Origin: Enterovirga sp.
Lineage (GTDB): Bacteria; Pseudomonadota; Alphaproteobacteria; Rhizobiales; Beijerinckiaceae
Direction of reading: 5' to 3'
DNA: 32,297 nt
NCBI GenBank assembly: GCA_028290695.1
Contig: JAQGJJ010000216.1
Coordinates: 1 to 32,297 of the forward strand
Part shown: positions 11,482 to 19,763 of the stretch, in pieces
Layout of the letters: the number at the start of each line of letters is the position of its first letter
How positions within the stretch are numbered: the stretch's first letter is position 1
Made by a program: the position numbers and the translations under genes
The notes under the pieces: generated by a model
Told to the model about the DNA's origin: nothing
Databases searched by the model: none
What the model saw: only the letters and a program-made list of their open reading frames with translations

Positions 11482-12834
11482 ATGAAACCGCGCCAGATGC
11501 GCCTCGTCGCCTTTCTCAAGGCCGGCCCGACCTGTCATCATCACGGGGCCTGGCGCCACCCGGAAGCGGATAACGGCTTTCTCGAGCCGGAATGGTACGA
11601 GCACACCGCCCGCGTTCTCGAGGCCGGCTACTTCGACTGCCTGTTCTTCGCCGACGTCCTCGGACTGTACGACTACTACAACAAGAGCTTCGCCACGACG
11701 GTCGGGAAGGGCGGGGCGCTGAGCCTGCTCGATCCTCTCCCGATCCTGGCCATGATGGCGCGGGCCACCCGTCACATCGGGCTCGGCGCCACGCTGTCGA
11801 CGACCTTCCACAACCCCTACCAGATCGCCCGCACGCTGGGGACGCTCGATACCCTGAGCAAGGGCCGCATGGCCTGGAACGTCGTCACCTCGGCCAGCAA
11901 CCTCGAGGCCCAGAACTTCGGGCTCGAGGCCATTCCGGGACGCGCGGAGCGCTACGGTCGGGCGGACGAGGTGGTGCAGGCCTGCATGCGCCTGTGGGAG
12001 AGCTGGGAACCGGGCGCGCTGGTCGTCGACAAGGAGAGCGGCCGCTTCGCCGATCCGGAGAAGGTCGCCTACGCGAACTTCAGCGGCAATTGGGTCAAGA
12101 CCCGGGGGCCGCTCACCGTACCGCGCTCGCCGCAGGGCCACCCGGTGATCATGCAGGCGGGCTCCTCCGGGCCGGGCCGCGACTTCGCGGCGCGCTGGGC
12201 CGAGATGATCTTCACCCTCCAGCACACGACGGAGGATATGCGCCAGTTCCGGTCCGAGACGCGCGCGTGCCTGGCGGCCATCGGACGGGACCCGGACAGC
12301 TGTGCGGTCCTGCCCTCAGTCGACCCGATCATTGGTGAGACTGAATCGATCGCGCGTGAGAAGCAGGACTTCGTCAACAGCCTCGTCGATCCGGAGCTCG
12401 CGATGGCGCTCATGTCCTCCCATATCGGCACGGACCTGTCGCGCTACCCGATCAACGAACCCGTCGGAAACCTGTCGCTCGAGGAGGGGTCGCGGGGCTC
12501 GCTGGACGTGATCCTGCAGGGGACACGCTCGCACGGACTGACGCTCGGCGAGGCGGCGCGTCGCTATGCGACCAGCGAACTCGCCCCGCAGGTGGTCGGC
12601 ACTCCGGAGCAGGTCGCCGACCAACTCGAGGCGATGTTCACGAGCGAAGCCTGCGACGGCTTCATCCTGACCCCGACCGTGTCTCCCGGCACCTGGGAGC
12701 AGTTTTCGCGCTCGGTGGTTCCGCACCTGCAGAAGCGCGGTCTGCTGCGCCGCTCGTACGAGGGCGCGACCTTGCGGGACAACCTGCGGCTAGCATCGGG
12801 CCAGGGCGCCTCGCTGAAGGACCAGGCGGCGTGA
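11482..12834 (+). CDS. FMN-dependent luciferase-like monooxygenase, NtaA/SnaA/DszA family
   Basis: This is a 450-residue member of the bacterial luciferase-like TIM-barrel superfamily. Its length and motifs fit the NtaA/SnaA/DszA/EmoA branch: an N-terminal FLKAGPTCHHHGAWRHP segment, FFADVLGLYD, RHIGLGATLSTTFHNPYQIA, LSKGRMAWNVVTSAS and QAGSSGPGRDFAA. These enzymes take FMNH2 from a separate reductase and use O2 to cleave C-N, C-S or related bonds. The ATG at 11482 has GGGAG at 11471-11475; a TTG at 11449 is in frame but less likely. The stop overlaps the next GTG by 4 nt. With a SsuABC/NtaAB-like set, it probably attacks an imported sulfonated, aminated or heterocyclic compound. The substrate cannot be named. 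Confidence 0.9.
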   Translation: MKPRQMRLVAFLKAGPTCHHHGAWRHPEADNGFLEPEWYEHTARVLEAGYFDCLFFADVLGLYDYYNKSFATTVGKGGALSLLDPLPILAMMARATRHIGLGATLSTTFHNPYQIARTLGTLDTLSKGRMAWNVVTSASNLEAQNFGLEAIPGRAERYGRADEVVQACMRLWESWEPGALVVDKESGRFADPEKVAYANFSGNWVKTRGPLTVPRSPQGHPVIMQAGSSGPGRDFAARWAEMIFTLQHTTEDMRQFRSETRACLAAIGRDPDSCAVLPSVDPIIGETESIAREKQDFVNSLVDPELAMALMSSHIGTDLSRYPINEPVGNLSLEEGSRGSLDVILQGTRSHGLTLGEAARRYATSELAPQVVGTPEQVADQLEAMFTSEACDGFILTPTVSPGTWEQFSRSVVPHLQKRGLLRRSYEGATLRDNLRLASGQGASLKDQAA

Positions 12835-13751
12835 CCCGCCCGGTGATCGGCTTCGTCGGGTTCGGCGAGGCGGCCAGGTGCTTCGCGGCTCACCTGGACA
12901 CGGTTTCCCCCGGCGGGCTCCTGGCCTTCTGCGACGGCCGCAGCAACCGGCCGCCCTACAGGGAGGAGTTCCGCAAGGGCGCCGAGACGGTCGGGGTCGA
13001 GCTCGTGGACGGGCTCGACGAGCTTCTCGCACGCGCGGACGTGGTGGTCTCGGCCGTCGTGGTCGCAACCGCGGCCGAGGTCGGTACCGCCATTGCGCGT
13101 GCCCTGAGACCCGGGACGCTCGTCGTCGACATCAATGCCTCCACGCCGTCGGCCAAGACGAAGGTCGCCGAAGCGGTGTCGGCCGCCGGCGGCAGCTATG
13201 TCGATGCCAACCTGATGGGCGCCGTCAGCATCTACGGCGCAGCCGTTCCGCTCTATTCCTCGGGCGACGGAGCCGAGCGCTTCGCGGCGATCTTCGGCCC
13301 GCTTGGCTTCTCGGTCGAGATCGCGGGCTCGAAACCGGGCGCGGCCGCGGCGGTCAAAATGCTCCGAAGTGTCGTCACGAAAGGCATGGAGGCGCTCATC
13401 GTCGAGGCGATGGTGGCCGCGTCCGTAGCGGGTGTCCGGGCCGAGGCTCTTCGCGGGATTTGCGAACCCATGGACGCCACCCGCTTCAGCGCCTTTGCGG
13501 ACATGTGCATCCGCACGGACGTGCTTCACGCGGAGCGCCGCGCGGTCGAGATGGACGGCGTCGCGGACGGCCTCCGGGAACTCGGCGTCTCCCCGATCAT
13601 GACGGAAGCCACGAGCGCGCGGCTGCGCGCCTCGGCTGCGCTCGACCAGCGGGACGCCTTTCTGCGCCGGGAGACATACACGGCGGACCAGGTCCTCGAC
13701 GCCTACCTGGCGGCGCTGCCTCCGAAGCCTGGGGGTGCAGACCCCGCCTGA
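12831..13751 (+). CDS. NAD(P)-dependent oxidoreductase, 6-phosphogluconate dehydrogenase-like with DUF1932-type C-terminus
   Basis: This is a 306-residue protein. The N-terminal Rossmann fold has IGFVGFGEAA (6-15), followed by VVVSAVVVATA and VVDINASTPSAK, as in the beta-hydroxyacid dehydrogenase/6PGDH superfamily. SKPGAAAAVKMLRS (about 167-180) contains the probable catalytic Lys176. The C-terminal helical part resembles DUF1932 rather than the long 6PGDH domain. The GTG start overlaps the monooxygenase stop (GTGA), so translation is coupled. It probably oxidises a hydroxy-acid or alcohol, or reduces the matching carbonyl, after the monooxygenase step. The substrate is not known. Confidence 0.85.
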   Translation: MTRPVIGFVGFGEAARCFAAHLDTVSPGGLLAFCDGRSNRPPYREEFRKGAETVGVELVDGLDELLARADVVVSAVVVATAAEVGTAIARALRPGTLVVDINASTPSAKTKVAEAVSAAGGSYVDANLMGAVSIYGAAVPLYSSGDGAERFAAIFGPLGFSVEIAGSKPGAAAAVKMLRSVVTKGMEALIVEAMVAASVAGVRAEALRGICEPMDATRFSAFADMCIRTDVLHAERRAVEMDGVADGLRELGVSPIMTEATSARLRASAALDQRDAFLRRETYTADQVLDAYLAALPPKPGGADPA

Positions 13752-13765
13752 GGACCCGCTGCGCC

Positions 13766-13780
13766 CGGGCGGAGCGCCCG
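13766..13780. terminator. Possible hairpin between convergent operons
   Basis: CGGGCG (13766-13771) pairs with CGCCCG (13775-13780) around a 3-nt loop. It sits in the 85-bp gap between the rightward oxidoreductase and the leftward amidase, where both operons must end. No T-run follows in either direction, so this could also be a chance hairpin. Confidence 0.3.
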
Positions 13781-13836
13781 CGTGCACCGGACCGGACGGC
13801 GAGGCATGGCCGCATCCCGACCGGGGTGGCCCACCG

Positions 13837-15132
13837 CTAGGGTCGGAAGGCAGCTTCCATCGAGGCCGCGGCGTCCAGCAATTCCCGGTCGCGGCCATGA
13901 CGGCCGAACAGCATGAACCCGATGGGCAGCTCCGTGCCCGGGTTCGGCAGCGAGATGGAGCAGAGGTCGAGGAGGTTCGCCACCGCGGGATTGCGCAGCA
14001 TGAGGAGGTTCGCCCGGGCGAAGCGCTCCGGGTCGGCCTCGACGCTCGCGATGGTGGGAGGGAGCAGCGGCACGGTCGGCAGCGCCAGGGTGTCGAACGG
14101 CTCCATGCGGCGGTCGATCTCCGCCGCGAGGTTGCGGCGCAGGCGGGTGAGGGCGACATAGTGGCTCGCCGGCGCAGAGGCCCCGCGCCGGATACGGGCG
14201 AGGACGTTCGGGTCGATCAGGTGAGCGCTCGCGACGATCCGATCCCCGTGAATCTCGGCCGCTTCCATGGCCGGCAGCGAGGCGATGCTGGTCGCGGTGT
14301 CGAGTTGCCCGAGCAGATCCTCGATGTCGATATCGACGACCCTGGCACCGGCGCCCGACAGACGGGATAGGGCTGCCTCGAAGGCCCGCTCGACCTCCGG
14401 ATCCAGCTCGGAGAAGAGACGGCCGCGGGGCACCCCGATCCGCAGGAGAGACAGCGGCATCGGCCTCAGCGGCTCGGGCTCCGCATTGGTCAACTCTGCG
14501 GCCGCCGCCGCGCATTCGGCGACCGTGCGGGCGAGCGGCCCGATCGAATCCAGCGTGTACGAGAGCGGGAACGCGCCCTCGACCGGCACCCTGCCGACCG
14601 TCGGCTTGAAGCCGACCACGCGGTTCAAGGCGGCCGGGATGCGCACGGAGCCGCCCGTGTCGGTGCCGATCGCGATCTCGCTCGAGCCGTCGCCTGCGGA
14701 GACGCCCGCGCCGGACGACGAACCGCCCGGGACCAGGCGCGGATCGAGGGCATTGCCCGGCGTGCCGCAATGCGGGTTGAGCCCGAGACCCGTGAACGCG
14801 AACTCGGACATGTTGGTCTTGCCGAGGATCACGGCGCCGGCCCGGCGGAGCCGGCGGACCACAGGGGAATCGGCGGCCGCGGCGGCCCCGGAGGCGAGAG
14901 CCGCCGAGCCCGCCCCGGTCGGCTCGCCCTTCACGTCGAACAGGTCCTTGATCGACGCGATCGTGCCGTCCAGGGGGCCGAGCGCGATGCCGAGCGCATG
15001 CCGGGCATCCGCGGCATCCGCCGCGGCGCGCGCCGCGTCCGGGTACAAACGGGTGAAGACGTTGCGCGAGCCGCCGGCGCCGATCCGCGCCAGCCGGTCC
15101 TCGACCTTGTCGCGAACGGACGGCGCGCTCAT
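13837..15132 (-). CDS. Amidase-signature family amidohydrolase
   Basis: This is a 431-residue protein of the amidase signature family. The Ser-cisSer-Lys triad is visible: Lys62 in SIKDLFDVKG, Ser138 in PGGSSSGAG and nucleophile Ser162 in GTDTGGSVRIPA. GKTNMSEFAFTGLG is also conserved. The length suits small-molecule amidases such as half-amidases, AtzE/AtzF-like enzymes and mandelamide hydrolase. The motif reads GGSSSGAG rather than GGSSGG, a mild variation. It is the last gene of the leftward operon; its ATG overlaps the stop of the aspartate-dehydrogenase-like gene. It probably hydrolyses a linear amide made by the ring-opening hydrolase two genes upstream (inference). Confidence 0.92.
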   Translation of the reverse strand: MSAPSVRDKVEDRLARIGAGGSRNVFTRLYPDAARAAADAADARHALGIALGPLDGTIASIKDLFDVKGEPTGAGSAALASGAAAAADSPVVRRLRRAGAVILGKTNMSEFAFTGLGLNPHCGTPGNALDPRLVPGGSSSGAGVSAGDGSSEIAIGTDTGGSVRIPAALNRVVGFKPTVGRVPVEGAFPLSYTLDSIGPLARTVAECAAAAAELTNAEPEPLRPMPLSLLRIGVPRGRLFSELDPEVERAFEAALSRLSGAGARVVDIDIEDLLGQLDTATSIASLPAMEAAEIHGDRIVASAHLIDPNVLARIRRGASAPASHYVALTRLRRNLAAEIDRRMEPFDTLALPTVPLLPPTIASVEADPERFARANLLMLRNPAVANLLDLCSISLPNPGTELPIGFMLFGRHGRDRELLDAAASMEAAFRP

Positions 15133-15965
15133 GTCCCGACCCTCAGCGGAGCAGCGAGCTTGCGCAGATAGGCGATGACCGACAAGGCCGTGATGCGGCC
15201 GGTGCGCGGGTTCTCGGACGGCACGTTCTCGATGGACATCGAGAAGCTCGCGCTGTCAGCCACGACCTCGATGCGGTGCACGTTTCGCTCGAGCGCGGGG
15301 TCGGCCCAGATCTCGAGCGTGGTCCGGTCCGGTCCGATCCCGGCCAGCGACAAGGCCACGGCGACGTTGAGATTGGCCGGGAAGCCGATCGCGGCCTGCC
15401 GCGGCGTTCCGATGAAGACGCGCCGGGGCTCGGGCAATCCGAGGACCTCGATCCCGTTCTCGACGAGGTAAGGGGCACCCGCGAGCCCTCCGGGAGGCTT
15501 GCGCGTGATCATGCGGACGGAGGTGATGGTTCCTTCCGCCGCGGCCGAGACGGCGTCCAGCCCGAGCAGGGCTCCGGTCGGCACCGCGATCTGTCCCCCG
15601 TGCTGGCGGGCGAGCCCGATCAGATGCTCATGGGTCAGAAGCGCGCCGGCGCTCAACACCACGACCGACTTTCCCGCACGGAGAAAGGGCTCTGCGATCT
15701 CAGGGAGGAGCCTGGCGGGCGCGCTCTCGACGACGATGTCCGCCAGGGGCTCGAGCTCCTCCAGGGCGACAACCGGGACCGGTCTCGCGAAGCCGCCGAG
15801 GCGGGCGCGGGCACGGTCCTGGTCGCGCGCGGAAGCGGCCGAGAGGACGAGGCCGTCGATGCCGTGGTCGAGCGCCTCCGCGACCGCGAGACCGACCGTG
15901 CCGAGACCGGCGACCGCTACCCGAAGGGGCGTTTCGCGGGAGGCGAGGGCAGGCCGGGCACTCAT
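15129..15965 (-). CDS. Aspartate dehydrogenase-like (NadX family) oxidoreductase
   Basis: This is a 278-residue protein with an N-terminal NAD(P)-binding fold (VAVAGLGTVG, about 16-25), ADIVVESAPARLLPEIAEP, and the strongly conserved aspartate dehydrogenase segments VPTGALLGLDAV, GFPANLNVAVALSLAGIGPD and ENVPSENPRTGRI. Such enzymes interconvert L-aspartate with iminoaspartate or oxaloacetate plus ammonia, for catabolism or for quinolinate supply. The ATG at 15965 overlaps the upstream stop (ATGA) and was chosen over an in-frame codon far inside the upstream gene. No nadA/nadC gene is nearby and the setting is a transport/hydrolase operon, so a catabolic role is more likely. A related substrate is possible. 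Confidence 0.85.
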   Translation of the reverse strand: MSARPALASRETPLRVAVAGLGTVGLAVAEALDHGIDGLVLSAASARDQDRARARLGGFARPVPVVALEELEPLADIVVESAPARLLPEIAEPFLRAGKSVVVLSAGALLTHEHLIGLARQHGGQIAVPTGALLGLDAVSAAAEGTITSVRMITRKPPGGLAGAPYLVENGIEVLGLPEPRRVFIGTPRQAAIGFPANLNVAVALSLAGIGPDRTTLEIWADPALERNVHRIEVVADSASFSMSIENVPSENPRTGRITALSVIAYLRKLAAPLRVGT

Positions 15966-16852
15966 CGGGCCGTCTCCGGGGCCGGGCAGAGCCCGGCATA
16001 ATGGCGGGCGATGTCCCCCGCCGTCGTGAACCAGATCCTGTCCTGAAGCGCGGCGATCCGGTCGAGCACGCGCCGGAACTGCTTCAGGCGGAACGGCTGC
16101 CCGACGATGAAGGTGTGGATGGTGATCCCGCACACCAGCGGCTGCCCGCGGGACTGCTCGAGCATCTCGTCCAGGTTATCGATCGCCATGTCGGCAAAGG
16201 CCGCCCCGGTGCCGTCGTGCAGAACGATCATGGGAACGTCATTGACCTCGTGCGGATACGGCATGGCCAGCAAGGGACCGGACGGCGTGCGCATCCAGAC
16301 GGGCTGGTCGTCGATCGGCCAGTCCATCGTGTACAGATACCCCGATCCGGCCAGCAGGTCCTCGGTCGCGGCGCTCGGATGGGCGCCGGGGCTCATCCAG
16401 CCTGCCGGCGGCCGCCCCTCGTGGCGGCGGATCGCATCGGTCGTTTCGCCGATCAGCCGGGCCTCGTCCTCGCGGGCGAGGCCGTTCTGATGTTCGGAAT
16501 TGGTGCGGCCATGCGCCACGATCTCGTCGCCCCGCTCCCGAAACGCAGCGACCAGCTCCGGGCAATGCTCGTAGCACTCCGTGTTGAGCAGCACCGTCAG
16601 CGGCAGGCCGTATTGCGCGAACAGGTCGACGAGCCGCCACCCGCCGACCCGGTTGCCGTATTCGCGCCAGCCCCAATTGTAGCTGTTGGGGTGCGACAGG
16701 CCCGGGGAATAGGCGAGGCCCAACCCCGAGCCGTAGGAGAAATGCTCCACGCAGAGCGCCACGTACACGGCCAAGCGCTTGCCGTCCGGCCAGCTGAAAT
16801 CAGGCCGCCGGACGATGGGCGAGTAGGAAAACTGCGGGGGTGCTGGGAGCAT
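15962..16852 (-). CDS. Polysaccharide-deacetylase-family hydrolase, PuuE allantoinase/cyclic imide hydrolase-like
   Basis: This is a 296-residue NodB-fold protein without a signal peptide, so it is cytoplasmic. Motifs such as NWGWREYGNRVGGWRLVDLF and GDEIVAHGRTNSEHQ (His114, His121) resemble the PuuE allantoinase/cyclic imide hydrolase/peptidoglycan-deacetylase-like branch more than chitin deacetylases. The usual NodB Asp-Asp motif is replaced by the region around CVEHF (34-38). Members of this branch open cyclic amide rings such as allantoin and imides. ATG at 16852 has GAAAGG about 10 nt upstream. Its stop overlaps the next ATG. Position between an ABC importer and the AspDH and amidase genes suggests it opens an imported cyclic nitrogen compound (inference). 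Confidence 0.82.
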   Translation of the reverse strand: MLPAPPQFSYSPIVRRPDFSWPDGKRLAVYVALCVEHFSYGSGLGLAYSPGLSHPNSYNWGWREYGNRVGGWRLVDLFAQYGLPLTVLLNTECYEHCPELVAAFRERGDEIVAHGRTNSEHQNGLAREDEARLIGETTDAIRRHEGRPPAGWMSPGAHPSAATEDLLAGSGYLYTMDWPIDDQPVWMRTPSGPLLAMPYPHEVNDVPMIVLHDGTGAAFADMAIDNLDEMLEQSRGQPLVCGITIHTFIVGQPFRLKQFRRVLDRIAALQDRIWFTTAGDIARHYAGLCPAPETAR

Positions 16853-16879
16853 GGCGAAGCGACCTTTCGGCGGGCTGGA

Positions 16880-17848
16880 TCAGGGCCGGTAATCGCCCGG
16901 CGCGACAACCGAGCTAAGATCGATGGAGGTGAGGTTTTCGGCCGTGACCAGGAGCGCCGGGGTGACCACGCGCTCCTCGACCGGCTGCTTCGCGGCCGCC
17001 TTGCCGGCCTGGGTCAGCGCGGCCCGGCCCTGGGCCACGATCTGCTGGATGGACGTGCAGGCGAGTTCCCCGCTCTTGAGAAGCTCCTGGGCGGTCGGGC
17101 TGAGGTTCGAGGCCGACACCTTCACGCCCGGGATCTTCTTGGCGTCCTTCAGGGCCGAGATTACGCCCGCCGCCATGTCGTCGGTCGCGGCATAGACGCC
17201 GTTCAGGTCGGGGAAGCGCTGCGCCCAGTCCTCGGCGGTGGTCAGCGCGGCGTTCCGGTTGTCGCCCTGCCGGGATTCCGCGACCACCGTGATCGTCCCG
17301 CCGGCCTTCGCGAGCGTCTCCTTGAAGCCGCGGGCTCGCAGGTCCGCCCAGACCTGCCCGGCGGGGCCGGCCATCATGGCGACGTTGCCCTTTCCGTTCA
17401 GCGCCTTGCTCAGGCATTCCGCCTGAAGCCGGCCCATGTCGTAATGGTCCGCGCTGATGCGCGAGGCGAGCTTGGGGGTGTTCGGCGGCGACGAAATGCC
17501 GATCACCGGGATCCCGCGCTCGATCGCCTGCTCGACGACGCCCTTCAGCGCATCGCCGTTCGTGGCCCCCACGATGATGGCGTCGACCTTGCGCTGGATG
17601 AGGTCCTGGATCTGCGAGATCTGCTGGCTGGAATTCGCATCCCCGCCCGCATTCAGCTTCAGGAGCGTGACGCCGTCCTTCTTGGCCTGCTCCTCGGCGC
17701 CGTACACGGCGGACACCCAGAACGAGGATGCGAGGTTGGGTACCGCCATGGCGATCGTTTTCTGCTGGGCGGCGGCCGGGATGGCGGCGAGGCCTGCCAG
17801 GGATCCGGCGACGAAACCGGCGAGGATGAGCGGTGTCCGAAGTGTCAT
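16880..17848 (-). CDS. Sugar-type (RbsB-like) ABC transporter substrate-binding protein
   Basis: This is a 322-residue periplasmic binding protein. A signal peptide runs from MTLRTPL through a hydrophobic stretch to AAAQQ (about residue 29). The mature part has KTIAMAVPNLASSFWVSAVYGAE, a QIQDLIQRKVDAIIV segment, GIPVIGI and YDMGRLQAE, all typical of the peripla_BP_4 (RbsB/XylF) family. ATG at 17848 has a strong AAGGAGA (17857-17863) 8 nt upstream. The family is named for sugars but also binds other polar ligands such as autoinducers and purines. The downstream genes are nitrogen-compound hydrolases, so the ligand may be a cyclic amide, not a sugar (inference). Confidence 0.92.
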   Translation of the reverse strand: MTLRTPLILAGFVAGSLAGLAAIPAAAQQKTIAMAVPNLASSFWVSAVYGAEEQAKKDGVTLLKLNAGGDANSSQQISQIQDLIQRKVDAIIVGATNGDALKGVVEQAIERGIPVIGISSPPNTPKLASRISADHYDMGRLQAECLSKALNGKGNVAMMAGPAGQVWADLRARGFKETLAKAGGTITVVAESRQGDNRNAALTTAEDWAQRFPDLNGVYAATDDMAAGVISALKDAKKIPGVKVSASNLSPTAQELLKSGELACTSIQQIVAQGRAALTQAGKAAAKQPVEERVVTPALLVTAENLTSIDLSSVVAPGDYRP

Positions 17849-18792
17849 GGCTGGCGTCTCCTTGGGCGGCGGGGTGAAAGGTGAAACCCGTGCATGCCGT
17901 GGGCCACGAGCCCGGCCGCGATGATCACGACGCCGATCGCGGATTGCGCCACGAAGGGAGAGATGCCGGAGGTGTTGAGGCCCGTGAGCAGAACCTGCAC
18001 CAGCAGGGCGCCGGCAGCCGATCCGGGGACGCTGGCCATCCCCCCGGTCAGGGGCGTGCCCCCGATGACCGCGGCCGCGATGGCTTGCAGCTCCATCCCG
18101 CTGCCCTCGATCGGCAGGCCCGTGCCGGCCCGCAGCATCATCAGCGTGCCGGCCAGCCCCGCGAAGCATCCGCAGAGCGCATAGGCATGGCGGAGCGTGC
18201 GGGCTTCGTCGAGGCCGACGAGCGGCACCGCGTCCGGGTTGGACCCGAGCATCAGGATCCGGCGCCCCACCATCGTGCGGGTGAGCACGAGGTGGGCCCC
18301 CACCACCGCTGCGAGCGCGACCCAGTCGGCGGGCGGCAGCGCGGTGCCGCCGGAGAAGACCCAGGAGGCCGCGTCCAACTCCAGGGGCACGGCCTGCCCG
18401 TCATCCGTGACCAGGAGCGCGATCCCCCGCACTCCGATGAGCGTGGCCAAGGTCGCGATGACCGGCGTGATCCCGAGGGTTCCGATCAACAGGCCGTTGA
18501 GCATCCCGCACGCGAACCCGACCACCGGACCAAGGGCCAGCCCGACAGCCCCGAGAGTGTTGGCGGCCCAGGCCGCGGCGACGCCAGCCAGCGCCGCGAC
18601 GGCGCCCACCGAGATGTCGAATCCGCGTGTCGCCAACGCAAAGGTCTGGCCGGCCGCGAGGAGGGCCAGGACCCACATCTGCGACGCCATGTTGAGAAGG
18701 TTGCCGCCCGCGGCGAAGCCCGGGACGGCGGCCCCGAAGGCGGCCGCCGCGACCAGGATGGCGAGCGGGGCGACAAGCAGCCTCGGGCTCAC
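17845..18792 (-). CDS. ABC transporter permease, RbsC type (second of pair)
   Basis: This is a 315-residue membrane protein of the BPD_transp_2 family with about 8-10 helices. It has LLAAGQTFALATRGFDISVGAV, GMLNGLLIG, ITPVIATLATL, GSNPDAVPLVGL and IAAAVIGGTPLTGG, the hallmark segments of ribose/xylose-type permeases. The start is GTG (18790-18792), overlapping the upstream permease stop (GTGA); the stop overlaps the binding-protein ATG. It pairs with the preceding permease as a heterodimer. Confidence 0.9.
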   Translation of the reverse strand: MSPRLLVAPLAILVAAAAFGAAVPGFAAGGNLLNMASQMWVLALLAAGQTFALATRGFDISVGAVAALAGVAAAWAANTLGAVGLALGPVVGFACGMLNGLLIGTLGITPVIATLATLIGVRGIALLVTDDGQAVPLELDAASWVFSGGTALPPADWVALAAVVGAHLVLTRTMVGRRILMLGSNPDAVPLVGLDEARTLRHAYALCGCFAGLAGTLMMLRAGTGLPIEGSGMELQAIAAAVIGGTPLTGGMASVPGSAAGALLVQVLLTGLNTSGISPFVAQSAIGVVIIAAGLVAHGMHGFHLSPRRPRRRQP

Positions 18793-19763
18793 GACCGCGC
18801 GCCTTTCCGACCGAACCGCGTCCAGAGGCCACCCGGCCAGCCGTCCCGCTGGAGCAGGACGGCCGCCAGGATGACGACCGCGATCGCGATCTGCTGGTAG
18901 GCGACCGGCAGATTGAGCAGCACGACGGCGTTGTTCAGCATGGCGATCACGGCGACCCCGAAAAGGACGTTCGCGGCCCTTCCCTGGCCCCCCGCGAGCG
19001 GGATGCCACCGATCGCGCAGGCCGCGATCGTCTCGAAGGCGAGGTTCGGGGCGAGCCCGGGCTGCCCGGACGCGACCCGGCTGGTCAGGATCGCGGCGGC
19101 GAGTCCGACCAGGAGTCCCGCGGTGCCGTAACCCGCGACGACGGCCGAGCGCGTGGGAAGCCCGGACAGGCGGGCGGCGACCGGGTTCGCGCCGACGAGA
19201 CACCAGATCCGGCCGATCCGGGTGTGGCGGAGAAGAACATGCGTCCCGAACAGCACCAGGACGGCCGCGACGATCGGAACCGGGATCCCGGCCACCCGGC
19301 CGCGCGCGAGCCAGGCGAAGGCGGCGCTCGGGGGCGCGTCGATGGGCAGCCCGCCCGCGAGACTTGCGGCGAGGCCCGAGGCGATCATCAGGGCCCCCAG
19401 GGTGACCAGGAACGGCGGCAGGTCGAAGCGGCTGACGAGCCAGCCGTTGACGGTCCCGATGACGGCAACCGTCGCGACGCCGATCGCGAGCGCCCCGACG
19501 GGGCCTACGTCAGGCAGCGCCGACACCGCCAGGACGCTGGACAGCGCCGCCGACGCTCCGAAGGAGAACTCGACGCCGCCGAGCACCAGCACGATCGCCT
19601 GTCCGCATGACGCGATGGCCAGGATCGAGGCGATGCGTAGCACGTTCTCGAGGTTTCCGGCCGTGGCGAAGCGCGGGACGACGAGCGCGAACAGCAGAAA
19701 GATCGCGAGCGCGACCGGGGCGGAGGGCGGCACGGCTCCGGCCAGGCGACGAAGCGCCCTCAT
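18789..19763 (-). CDS. ABC transporter permease, RbsC type (first of pair)
   Basis: This is a 324-residue membrane protein of the same family as its downstream neighbour. It shows ILAIASCGQAIVLVLGGVEFSFGA, GTVNGWLVSRFDLPPFLVTLG, VGANPVAARLSG and IAACAIGGIPLAGGQG. ATG at 19763 overlaps the ATPase stop (ATGA). Two different RbsC-type permeases side by side imply a heterodimeric channel, as in LsrC/LsrD, not the RbsC homodimer. Confidence 0.9.
   Translation of the reverse strand: MRALRRLAGAVPPSAPVALAIFLLFALVVPRFATAGNLENVLRIASILAIASCGQAIVLVLGGVEFSFGASAALSSVLAVSALPDVGPVGALAIGVATVAVIGTVNGWLVSRFDLPPFLVTLGALMIASGLAASLAGGLPIDAPPSAAFAWLARGRVAGIPVPIVAAVLVLFGTHVLLRHTRIGRIWCLVGANPVAARLSGLPTRSAVVAGYGTAGLLVGLAAAILTSRVASGQPGLAPNLAFETIAACAIGGIPLAGGQGRAANVLFGVAVIAMLNNAVVLLNLPVAYQQIAIAVVILAAVLLQRDGWPGGLWTRFGRKGARS

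Noticed and set aside
16001-17884. A 627-codon rightward open frame
   Set aside because: It lies opposite the deacetylase-like and RbsB-like genes, which have clear motifs and good ribosome-binding sites. Its translation is low-complexity and unlike any family.
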